A stretch of DNA of 64,000 bases from Kosakonia sp. BYX6 (lineage in GTDB: Bacteria; Pseudomonadota; Gammaproteobacteria; Enterobacterales; Enterobacteriaceae), in NCBI RefSeq assembly GCF_038449125.1, contig NZ_CP151800.1, positions 2,328,406-2,392,405 of the forward strand, given 5' to 3'. Each line of letters starts with the position of its first letter. The stretch's first letter is position 1. A program made the translations under genes and the position numbers. The notes beneath the pieces are model-generated. The model was not told where the DNA came from. It did not search any database and was given only the letters and a program-made list of their open reading frames with translations. This document shows, piece after piece, positions 17,140 through 25,473 of the stretch.

Positions 17140-18074
17140 CACTGCAAATTCCTTACTCTTATGTTTGTTCTTCTTGAGTCACGAGACAAATTGCTATCAC
17201 TGCGTAGATAGTCGATGACCTCTTGCCTGCCACCGCCCTCAGCCATGATTTTGACCATCTTACGTGCAGTTATATTGCCTTGAAAAAGGGTATCAATAAA
17301 AGAATCCCTAATTGCTGGGTCTAAACTGTTCCACGCGAGAGCATTGATTATTCTTAAACGTCGTACCTGACGGCTATAAACACCTTTTGAATATTCGATT
17401 TTTTCGCGATAGGAAATTTCGAAGAGCCGTATTTGCTGTTGATGTGTAATTTCACCTACAAAAGGACCATAAACTCCGACGAACTGACTGGCCTCGCGAT
17501 TTTTAAGCCCGGCCGCTTTCGCACATAACTGCGCTTTGTATTCCTCAATTCCTGCTTGTCGGAGTGTGGACAGAATTTCGCCTGAACTGCGGCTTCCCAT
17601 ATCATATCCTCTGCCCAGAGTAACTCCGGATCCGCCAACTTCCGGCCAATGAAGAATTCTGGAAAAAAAGGGATAGCTGTTTTGTCTGAAGGGTGCAACT
17701 GCGGTGATATAGTCGGAACCTTCGGCATCAAATGTCATTTGTCCGATACTTACCTGGAGTGGTCCGCTGACATTTTTGGGCCTCCAGTGAGGGGTCGAGG
17801 CTTCTTCAAGTGCCTGCATAAACCATATATCAGTTGCATTGATCAAACCTGACGGCGATAAATTCAATAATCTTTGATACCAGCGTATTGCTTCAATGGT
17901 ATCAATATTGCAGTTACCGGTCGGATAGATGTGCCTCCCCGTGGCAACGGCGTATCCGGCATCAATAAGTTGCTGTTGGACAATTTTGACTTCTTTAGGA
18001 TTATTTGTGCCGCAATCTCCTACAGAAGATGTCAGCCTGAATATCATGGGAGCGTATTGCTGGATGCGTTTCAT
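17139..18074 (-). CDS. Peptidoglycan-binding muramidase toxin, pesticin/phage-lysozyme-like
   Basis: A 311-aa protein without signal peptide. Residues about 26-90 look like a peptidoglycan-binding fold (VKIVQQQLIDAGY, then the TIEAIRWYQRLLNLSPSGLI block). Residues about 110-300 resemble the pesticin C-terminal muramidase group (PF16754): FDAEGS with candidate catalytic Glu118, HWP, and SGVTLGRGYDMGSR with Thr152 and Asp158, followed by LAWNSLDPAIRDSF. It would cleave glycan strands. AAGGAGAG precedes the ATG at 18074; a TTG at 18092 is less likely because it would place this site inside the gene. Lack of a signal peptide plus a periplasmic partner suggests delivery by a type VI system or similar, but no such system is in the window. 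A phage-type lysin is the alternative. Confidence 0.78.
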   Translation of the reverse strand: MKRIQQYAPMIFRLTSSVGDCGTNNPKEVKIVQQQLIDAGYAVATGRHIYPTGNCNIDTIEAIRWYQRLLNLSPSGLINATDIWFMQALEEASTPHWRPKNVSGPLQVSIGQMTFDAEGSDYITAVAPFRQNSYPFFSRILHWPEVGGSGVTLGRGYDMGSRSSGEILSTLRQAGIEEYKAQLCAKAAGLKNREASQFVGVYGPFVGEITHQQQIRLFEISYREKIEYSKGVYSRQVRRLRIINALAWNSLDPAIRDSFIDTLFQGNITARKMVKIMAEGGGRQEVIDYLRSDSNLSRDSRRTNIRVRNLQ

Positions 18075-18340
18075 TTGACTCTCCTTTGTCAACGTTCATC
18101 AAATTGCCATTGGCAATGCGATATTTTTCCCCGCGTATAATATCGTGCTCGTTTGCTGATATCTGATAAAAGCTGTGGATTTTAGAATTGGCTCACACCG
18201 CCATCGTATCCTTTCATGACAAATAAGAAAAATCGCAAATAAATGTGTCCAAACTGCATAAAGATGACTTTCAGCCCTCGACGTATTGCGCTGTGCTGCC
18301 TATGATGCTTGGGTTTCGCTTTTTTTGAGGGGAAGAGAGA

Positions 18341-18607
18341 ATGCGTTCAGCGTTTTGGGTAGGATGTGCCGCTTTGTTGCTGTCGGCTTGCAGCAATGAA
18401 CCCGTTCAGCAGGCAACCGCCGCACATGTCGCGCCGGGATTAAGAGCCGCGATGTCGAGTGGTGGGCAGGCAAATTGCGCAATGGTTGGCGGTTCGGCGT
18501 CGGTGGCTCGCCAGCTTGATGGTTCGATGGTGGGCATGTGCGCGCTACCCAATGGCAAACGATGTAGTGAACAGTCGCTTGCCACCGGAAGCTGTGGCAG
18601 TTACTGA
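18341..18607 (+). CDS. ydbJ: YdbJ, DUF333 lipoprotein
   Basis: An 88-aa predicted lipoprotein closely matching E. coli YdbJ. The signal sequence ends in a lipobox LLSAC with Cys17 as the lipidated residue. The rest is a DUF333 domain with the NCAMVGG and GMCALPNGKRC motifs and a last Cys (GSCGSY). The role is unknown; the family is often linked with heat-shock or envelope functions by neighbourhood only. Its 3' end overlaps the convergent hslJ by 7 bp. Confidence 0.95.
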   Translation: MRSAFWVGCAALLLSACSNEPVQQATAAHVAPGLRAAMSSGGQANCAMVGGSASVARQLDGSMVGMCALPNGKRCSEQSLATGSCGSY

Positions 18608-19023
18608 CTCTGCGTTACACGTTTATAAATTAGCGTCTGTGTCGCCGTCGCCAGCGTTAGCTGATTGTCGGTCAGGTCGACCTGCGCTCCTTCGCTGAGC
18701 ATCGCGTTAATGGTGTGATCCAACGCGTTACGCTGCGGATCGGCACACATCATCATGGTCATGCCCATGTTTTTCACGGTTAATTCGCCGTCGGAAAGTT
18801 TTCCCTGGCCCATGAAGCTGTTGCACATTCTGCCTGCTACGCGCAGATCTTTATCGAAACTGATTTCGGGTGCTTTATCGTCCGCCGCAACAGCCTGACC
18901 GTTAAATGTCGTTAATACAAAACGCTGATTCTCCAGTTGCTCCGATTTAAGCAATACGGTGCGGGAGCTGACGCAACCAGAAAGCACCACGCTCAACGCA
19001 ACCAAAGTCATAATCTTCTTCAT
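18601..19023 (-). CDS. hslJ: Heat-inducible lipoprotein HslJ (META domain)
   Basis: A 140-aa outer-membrane-type lipoprotein of the META/HslJ family, associated with novobiocin resistance and heat induction in E. coli. The lipobox is VVLSGC. The META-domain features FNGQAV, CNSFMGQGKL and MTMMMCAD are present. ATG 19023 gives the same length as E. coli; an upstream in-frame start (19050) would add nine residues in front of a normal signal peptide and is rejected. It is convergent with ydbJ and upstream of ldhA on the same strand. Confidence 0.95.
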   Translation of the reverse strand: MKKIMTLVALSVVLSGCVSSRTVLLKSEQLENQRFVLTTFNGQAVAADDKAPEISFDKDLRVAGRMCNSFMGQGKLSDGELTVKNMGMTMMMCADPQRNALDHTINAMLSEGAQVDLTDNQLTLATATQTLIYKRVTQSQ

Positions 19024-19136
19024 CTCGTCCTCTAAGGGCTTTTCCATCAATACGGTGGGGATTGTACCAAGTGAAACCGCAGTGTCATTGCGGGTTTATC
19101 TTAAAGAGTTCCCCTGCGAACAGGGGTACCGGGGGA

Positions 19137-20126
19137 TCAGGCCAGCGCGTTCGGGCAGCTTTCTCCGTCGCGTAACTGACGCAAGTTTTCCAGCGTAGTT
19201 TCAGAAATACTGGTTAACGCCTCGGCGGTCAGGAAGGCCTGGTGCCCTGTAAACAGCACGTTATGGCAGGCCGACAGACGGCGGAAAACATCATCCTGAA
19301 TCACATCGTTGGATTTATCTTCAAAGAACAAATCACGCTCGTTCTCATACACATCCATACCAAGCGCGCCGATTTTCTGCGTTTTCAACGCTTCAATGGC
19401 GGCCTGCGAATCAATCAATCCGCCACGACTGGTGTTAATGATCATCACGCCATCTTTCATCTGTTCAAACGCGCTGCGATTGAGTAAATGGAAGTTTTCC
19501 GGCGTCAGCGGGCAATGCAGGGAGATAACATCGGACTGCGAAAACAGCGTTTGCAGATCGACATACTCAACGCCCAGTTCCAGCGCAGCCGCGCTCGGGT
19601 AAGGATCGAACGCCAGCAAACGCATACCGAATCCTTTCAAAATTCGTAACGCAGCAATGCCGATTTTACCGGTACCGATCACCCCGGCGGTTTTGCCGTA
19701 CATGGTGAAACCGGTCAGCCCTTCGAGTGAGAAGTTGGCATCACGGGTGCGCTGATAAGCGCGGTGAATACGGCGGTTCAATGTCATCATCATGCCAATG
19801 GCATGTTCCGCCACGGCTTCAGGCGAGTAAGCCGGAACGCGGACCACGTGCAGCCCCAGCTCTTTTGCTGCATCTAGATCGACGTTATTGAAACCGGCGC
19901 AGCGCAGGGCGATGAATTTCACGCCAAGCTTCTTCAATTCTTCGAGAACCGGACGGCTGCCATCGTCGTTAACGAAGAGACAAACCGCCTCACAACCGTT
20001 TGCGGTTTTCGCCGTTTTTTCGGTTAATAGGAAGTCGAAAAATTCAAGATCGAAGCCAAAGATCTCGTTTACCTGCTGCAAATACTTTTTATCGTATTGC
20101 TTTGTGCTGTATATCGCGAGTTTCAT
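19137..20126 (-). CDS. ldhA: D-lactate dehydrogenase, fermentative
   Basis: NADH-dependent cytosolic enzyme that reduces pyruvate to D-lactate in mixed-acid fermentation. The 329-aa protein is the E. coli length. The Rossmann motif GTGKIG is present, with the catalytic set Arg (NTSRGGLID), Glu (DVYENERD) and His (FTGHQAF). Intergenic distance to hslJ is 113 bp, and E. coli has the same order hslJ-ldhA. Its pyruvate substrate is shared with the nifJ product three genes away. Confidence 0.98.
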   Translation of the reverse strand: MKLAIYSTKQYDKKYLQQVNEIFGFDLEFFDFLLTEKTAKTANGCEAVCLFVNDDGSRPVLEELKKLGVKFIALRCAGFNNVDLDAAKELGLHVVRVPAYSPEAVAEHAIGMMMTLNRRIHRAYQRTRDANFSLEGLTGFTMYGKTAGVIGTGKIGIAALRILKGFGMRLLAFDPYPSAAALELGVEYVDLQTLFSQSDVISLHCPLTPENFHLLNRSAFEQMKDGVMIINTSRGGLIDSQAAIEALKTQKIGALGMDVYENERDLFFEDKSNDVIQDDVFRRLSACHNVLFTGHQAFLTAEALTSISETTLENLRQLRDGESCPNALA

Positions 20127-20260
20127 AAGACTTTCTCCAATGATTTTCTGCCCATATTATCACGTTTTAAAATTATTCTGTAAACGTTCAAATCCAGTTG
20201 ATAAATATGGGGTTGGTGAATGCTTCCAATTTCAGTATATCTGCTGATGAGCTATTGATC

Positions 20261-20446
20261 TCAGCGCAGTTGCCGCAGTGCGCCTCTGGCGCTCCAGCAG
20301 ATGGCGATAGCAATCAATACGCTGATAATCCAGGGGATTTTTGAATCATGAAAGTAGTGCGCACTCAGGTAATCACCAAAGGTAAAACAGGTGAAAACGG
20401 TCGCGCCGGTAAACCAGCCACGTATCAGGGAACCTCTCGTAAACAT
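20261..20446 (-). CDS. Possible small membrane protein (61 aa)
   Basis: A 61-residue frame with two hydrophobic stretches (about 10-27 and 39-54, the latter PWIISVLIAIAICW) and a positively charged end (ARGALRQLR) reads like a two-helix inner-membrane protein. I do not recognise it by name. The start is ATG 20446 with a stop codon directly before it; the ribosome site is weak. It lies alone between ldhA and the divergent ydbH. Composition is less GC-rich than its neighbours. It could be spurious, but the hydrophobic pattern favours a real gene. Confidence 0.5.
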   Translation of the reverse strand: MFTRGSLIRGWFTGATVFTCFTFGDYLSAHYFHDSKIPWIISVLIAIAICWSARGALRQLR

Positions 20447-20617
20447 TCATTACATCCATAAGTTAATGATAATAAAGCACTCTTTTTACACACTACTGTA
20501 AATGCAGCAGCCGGACTATGATTAAGACGGTTCGCGCCTTCTAAGGGGCGTCTTAACATGTAACAATAACCGCCAGAACCGGCTCAATCACATGCAAAAT
20601 CAGGATATTAGCTGCCC

Positions 20618-23257
20618 ATGAAGGGTAAATACAAAGCCGCCATCGCACTGGTTTTATTGTTCATTCTGCTGCCGCTCACGCTGCTGATGACCCTTGCGCA
20701 ATGGGTGCCGACATTGGCGGGCATCTGGCTTCCTGCGGGTACACGCATTGCAATGGACGAAAGCCCGCGTCTCACACGGCACGCATTGCGTATCCCCGAT
20801 CTGCGTTATCTGGTTGACAATTGCACACTGGCATACGTCAAGAATGCCGAACTGACCCATCCCAGCCGCTGGCGGCTTCACATTGACGCGCTGGATATTA
20901 ACACCGCTTGTTTCAATAAACTGTCGCAAAGTGAAACAGCCTCTTCTACACCACGCACACTCGCCGAATGGCAAGCGTTGCTGCCTTATAGCTGGCTCAC
21001 CGTCGATCGCTTAACGGTTTCGCCCTGGAAAACCTGGGAAGGCACGCTGTCACTGGCGCTAACGCCCACCGTTCAGGAACTGACATACAGCGGCGAGCGC
21101 GTCGAGCTGAATGCCCGTTTGCGCGGCCAGGCGCTGAGTGTCAGCCGCATGTCGCTGCGTCTTTTTGATGATCAACCTCCGTTCACTCTGGGTGGCGAAT
21201 TTACGCTGCCGAACATCCCTAATGGTGTGCCGGTGAACGGCCATATGGAGAGCACGCTAACCCTGCCGCAGCAGCCCGGCGTGGTGGATGTCGACCTCGA
21301 CTGGCGTGATAACGAAGGGCAACTGATTGTGATGGCGCGCGACCAGGGCGATCCGCTGTTGGATCTCCCCTGGCAAATTACGCCGCAGCAACTCACCCTC
21401 AGCGATGGGCGCTGGAACTGGCCTTATCAAGGTTTCCCGCTAAGTGGGCGAGTGGGGTTAAAAGTTGAAAACTGGCAGAACGGTTTGGAAAACGCGTTAG
21501 TCAGCGGTCGGCTCAACGTCCTGACGCAGGGCGACGCCGGAAAAGGTAACGCCGTGTTGACGATCGGGCCGGGGCGGATCAGCGCAACAAACAACGACAT
21601 GCCATTGCAATTGACTGGCGAAGCCAAACAGGGCGATCTGGTGTTTTATGCGGTGCTGCCCGCACAGCTCACTGGCAGCGTTGACGATCCGCAACTGGCG
21701 TTTACTCCCGGCGCGCTGTTGCGCTCGCGCGGCAGGGTGATTGATTCACTGAATATTGATGAAGTGCGCTGGCCGCTGGCGGGCGTCAAACTTACCCAGC
21801 GGGGAATTGACGGGCGCTTACAGGCGATTTTGCGTGCCCACGAAAATGCGACGGGTGATTTTCTCCTGCATCTGGATGGGCAGGCGCAGGATTTCCTGCC
21901 GGATAACGGTTTATGGCGCTGGCGCTACTGGGGCGATGGCCATTTTACGCCGATGCATGCTCGCTGGGACGTGGCCGGGCGCGGGGAGTGGCGCGACAAC
22001 ACCATTACGCTGACGGATCTGTCGACCGGTTTCGACCAACTGCAATACGGCACCATGCGCATGACTACACCAAGGTTGGTGCTGGATGCGCCCGTGCAGT
22101 GGGTGCGTGATAAAAACAATCCGCAATTTAACGGCGCGTTAACGCTGGATGCCGGACAAACCACCTTTAGCGGCGGCAGCGTGTTGCCGGCTTCAACGCT
22201 GCAATTCAGCGTGGATGGCAGCGAACCGACACGCTTCCAGTTCAAGGGCTCTCTAAGTGCTGATGCGATTGGCCCAATACGGGTGAATGGCCGCTGGGAT
22301 GGCGAGCGTCTGCGCGGCCGGGCGTGGTGGCCGCAACAATCATTGATGGTGTTTCAACCATTGATCCCGCCGGACTGGAAAATGAAGCTGCTTGATGGTT
22401 CGTTGTACGCGCAAATCGCGTTTTCAGCCGCCGCCGATCAGGGCTTTGAGGCGGGCGGGCATGGTGTGCTGAAAAGTGGCAGTGTCTGGACGCCGGACAA
22501 CCAAATTCACGGCGTGGATTTCATCCTGCCATTCCGTTACCGCGACGCCACCTGGCAATTGGGCACGCGCCGGCCGGTATCGCTGCGTATCGGCGAAATT
22601 GTGAACCAGGTAACGGCCAAAAATATCAGCGCAGATTTGCAAGGCGCCTGGCCATGGAGCGAGGGCAATCCGCTAACATTAAGTGATGTCAGCGTCGATA
22701 TGCTGGGCGGCAAAGTGACCATGCAGCAGTTGCGCCTGCCGCAGCGCGATCCGGCGTTACTGCGTTTAAGCCATATTGAATCCAGTGAAGTGATCAGTGC
22801 CGTGAACCCGAAGCAGTTTGCACTTTCCGGAGCGTTTGACGGTGCCTTGCCGCTGTGGCTGGATAACCCGCAATGGATAATTAAAGACGGCTGGTTGCAT
22901 AACCCAGGCCCAATGACGCTGCGTATGGACAAAGACACCGCCGATGCGGTGGTGAAAGATAATCTGGCGGCTGGCGCGGCGATTAACTGGCTACGCTATA
23001 TGGAAATTTCCCGCTCATGGACAAAGATAGATCTGGATAACCTTGGCGTGTTAAATATGCGCGCCAACCTAACCGGCACCAGTTTTGTGGATGGAAAAAG
23101 CAGTACCGTTAATTTGAACTATACCCATCAGGAGAACGTGTTCACCTTATGGCGCAGTTTACGTTTTGGCGACAATTTGCAGTCATGGCTTGAGCAAAAT
23201 GCGGCGCTACCTGAAGCCCGTTGCGCGAAGGGCAAGTCGTGCGAGGAAAAAAAATGA
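20618..23257 (+). CDS. ydbH: YdbH, AsmA-like intermembrane phospholipid transport protein
   Basis: A 879-aa inner-membrane-anchored protein of the AsmA-like group. In E. coli YdbH acts with TamB and YhdP to carry phospholipid to the outer membrane. One N-terminal membrane helix (about 8-27, ALVLLFILLPLTLLMTLAQW) is followed by a long beta-rich periplasmic region of repeated hydrophobic strands, expected to form the lipid groove. The length equals E. coli YdbH. It overlaps ynbE by four bases (ATGA), and ydbL follows, so the three form one operon. Confidence 0.95.
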   Translation: MKGKYKAAIALVLLFILLPLTLLMTLAQWVPTLAGIWLPAGTRIAMDESPRLTRHALRIPDLRYLVDNCTLAYVKNAELTHPSRWRLHIDALDINTACFNKLSQSETASSTPRTLAEWQALLPYSWLTVDRLTVSPWKTWEGTLSLALTPTVQELTYSGERVELNARLRGQALSVSRMSLRLFDDQPPFTLGGEFTLPNIPNGVPVNGHMESTLTLPQQPGVVDVDLDWRDNEGQLIVMARDQGDPLLDLPWQITPQQLTLSDGRWNWPYQGFPLSGRVGLKVENWQNGLENALVSGRLNVLTQGDAGKGNAVLTIGPGRISATNNDMPLQLTGEAKQGDLVFYAVLPAQLTGSVDDPQLAFTPGALLRSRGRVIDSLNIDEVRWPLAGVKLTQRGIDGRLQAILRAHENATGDFLLHLDGQAQDFLPDNGLWRWRYWGDGHFTPMHARWDVAGRGEWRDNTITLTDLSTGFDQLQYGTMRMTTPRLVLDAPVQWVRDKNNPQFNGALTLDAGQTTFSGGSVLPASTLQFSVDGSEPTRFQFKGSLSADAIGPIRVNGRWDGERLRGRAWWPQQSLMVFQPLIPPDWKMKLLDGSLYAQIAFSAAADQGFEAGGHGVLKSGSVWTPDNQIHGVDFILPFRYRDATWQLGTRRPVSLRIGEIVNQVTAKNISADLQGAWPWSEGNPLTLSDVSVDMLGGKVTMQQLRLPQRDPALLRLSHIESSEVISAVNPKQFALSGAFDGALPLWLDNPQWIIKDGWLHNPGPMTLRMDKDTADAVVKDNLAAGAAINWLRYMEISRSWTKIDLDNLGVLNMRANLTGTSFVDGKSSTVNLNYTHQENVFTLWRSLRFGDNLQSWLEQNAALPEARCAKGKSCEEKK

Positions 23258-23445
23258 GAACCCTGAAAGCTGTGCCAGGCATGCTGATGGCGACCCTGCT
23301 TGTCGCCTGTACGCCGCGTATTGAAGTAGCGGCGCCGAAAGAGCCGATAACCATCAATATGAATGTGAAAATTGAGCACGAAATCCATATCAAAGTCGAT
23401 AAAGATGTGGAAACCCTGCTGAAATCCCGCAGCGATCTGTTCTGA
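23254..23445 (+). CDS. ynbE: YnbE outer-membrane lipoprotein
   Basis: A 63-residue lipoprotein: the signal ends in LLVACTPRIE with Cys as lipidation site, followed by the conserved family block EPITINMNVKIEHEI and the SRSDLF end. In E. coli YnbE stacks onto the C-terminus of YdbH and completes the bridge to the outer membrane. The start ATG overlaps the ydbH stop by ATGA. An upstream in-frame start at 23221 lies within ydbH and is rejected. Confidence 0.94.
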   Translation: MRTLKAVPGMLMATLLVACTPRIEVAAPKEPITINMNVKIEHEIHIKVDKDVETLLKSRSDLF

Positions 23446-23449
23446 GGCG

Positions 23450-23776
23450 ATGATGAAAAAACGAGTTGTAATGGCGCTGCTGGCTTTAAGCCTGGTCAGC
23501 GCAACCGCTCAGGCGCTGACGCTTGACGAAGCCCGCACTCAAGGACGCGTAGGGGAAACATTAAACGGGTTTATCGCACCGATAAGTCACGATCAAGAAA
23601 CATTAGCACTGGTCGAACGCATCAACAAAGCGCGCACCGAAAGCTACCAACAACTGGCTGACCGCAACAACATCCCCGTTGATGACGTGGCGAAAATGGC
23701 GGGGCAGAAACTGGTCGAACGCGCCAAACCCGGTGAACATGTGCAGGGCATTAATGGCAAGTGGCTGCGCAAATAA
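23450..23776 (+). CDS. ydbL: YdbL, DUF1318 periplasmic protein
   Basis: A 108-aa protein with a signal peptide (to about residue 22, SATAQA) and the DUF1318 pattern LTLDEARTQGRVGE...NGFI and VAKMAGQKLVERA, ending in GKWLRK. It is third in the ydbH-ynbE-ydbL operon and in E. coli helps YdbH-YnbE function. Two adjacent ATG codons (23450 and 23453) are both possible starts. Its end may overlap the start of the downstream kinase-like gene. Confidence 0.94.
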   Translation: MMKKRVVMALLALSLVSATAQALTLDEARTQGRVGETLNGFIAPISHDQETLALVERINKARTESYQQLADRNNIPVDDVAKMAGQKLVERAKPGEHVQGINGKWLRK

Positions 23777-24626
23777 TGCCTTGAAACATCTGAAAGCGGC
23801 GAGAACAAAGGGCGATCATCGCTACGATCAAAAGGTGCCATTGCCCGGAGATAACGCCTATGTACGCCTACAAAAAAACGGCCCGCGAACCCCCGCTTTT
23901 CAGGAGGCCGCTGAGCAAGAATCAGAAAATTTTGCCTCGCCCAGACGAGGTTCCTCTCTTCGCGATGAATTAAAGAAGCTCCCTTCTTTATTTAAAAGAA
24001 GAGAGCCTCAGGTGGAAGGTGGGGCAAAACCCGAAGCGGAAGGCAGTTATCGTAGACCTGAAAACCTTATCGCGACGGGATCGATCGGCAGTGTTTACCA
24101 GTACGGCAATGACTACGTCATGAAAGATTACAGCGGGGTCGTTGAACCCGGGATGAAAGGGAGGTTGATTAAAGCGCAGAACAACACTGCGGCTTTCAAT
24201 CGCTATTACGGTCAGGGAAGCGCCAGCATGATGATGCGAGAGACGGCGAATCCCTTGCAGAAAGCGGTATCCGTAAAACTGAAAAGAATTAAAGGCGAAC
24301 CGTTAGCTGCTATCCTCGCCACGAAAAACATCGCGCTTGCACAGAAGGCGCTGGAAAGTTTGTCCCGCAGCGATGTTGCCGCAGAGCTAGTCAAAAAACT
24401 GGAGATGCTCGGCATTGAACATATGGATATTAATGCCGCTAATATTTTGTACGATCCGCAAAGCGAAGAGTTTAATTTGATCGATTTTGACGACGCCAAT
24501 ATTAATAAGCCAGGCGAGCCATTAAATGAGTTCGCTGTGGAGCAACTGGTGAAGAAGATGGCTGTTGTTTTTCGTGTCTTCAGGCGGGAGGTCGAAGAGA
24601 TGAGAAGCGCGATGGCTCAGCAATAA
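23754..24626 (+). CDS. OspG/NleH-like protein kinase, candidate secreted effector
   Basis: About 290 residues if ATG 23754 is used. The N-terminal about 100 residues are polar and low in complexity. The kinase-like core follows: glycine loop TGSIGSVY (108-115), VMKDY with candidate ATP lysine Lys124, FNRYYG, a KRIKGEPL hinge, the catalytic loop EHMDINAANILYD with Asp225 and Asn230, and LIDFDD with Asp244. This layout, with HxD and DFx in place of standard HRD and DFG, matches OspG and NleH, type III effectors that phosphorylate or bind host proteins, and the core is short as in OspG. The start is uncertain: ATG 23754 overlaps ydbL by 23 bp; TTG or GTG further in (for example GTG 23835) are alternatives. 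No secretion genes lie nearby. Confidence 0.78.
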   Translation: MASGCANNALKHLKAARTKGDHRYDQKVPLPGDNAYVRLQKNGPRTPAFQEAAEQESENFASPRRGSSLRDELKKLPSLFKRREPQVEGGAKPEAEGSYRRPENLIATGSIGSVYQYGNDYVMKDYSGVVEPGMKGRLIKAQNNTAAFNRYYGQGSASMMMRETANPLQKAVSVKLKRIKGEPLAAILATKNIALAQKALESLSRSDVAAELVKKLEMLGIEHMDINAANILYDPQSEEFNLIDFDDANINKPGEPLNEFAVEQLVKKMAVVFRVFRREVEEMRSAMAQQ

Positions 24627-24630
24627 CCAG

Positions 24631-24662
24631 TTCCCCCTCTCCCGGAAAAGAGAGAGGGGGAA
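24631..24662. terminator. Hairpin between the kinase gene and azoR
   Basis: An 11-bp stem TTCCCCCTCTC/GAGAGGGGGAA with a 10-nt loop lies between convergent genes. It lacks a clear T-tail on either strand, so the terminator role is likely but not certain. Confidence 0.55.
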
Positions 24663-24666
24663 AATC

Positions 24667-25326
<660 letters not shown>

Positions 25327-25473
25327 TTATTCACAATCTTGCGACATGAATAGCGCAATATATCGATTCCTATGTTCGAATTTCTTGAACAAGAAAAGGA
25401 TTATCGCGATGTGTTATTCTTCGGCCATTGCGAACTTAAGAAGTTTCCCGGCAGTGCTCTGCCCGATAAATCT

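Noticed and set aside
25372-25473. Longer N-terminus for HrpA
   Set aside because: The added 34 residues have no counterpart in E. coli HrpA; ATG 25474 gives the family length.
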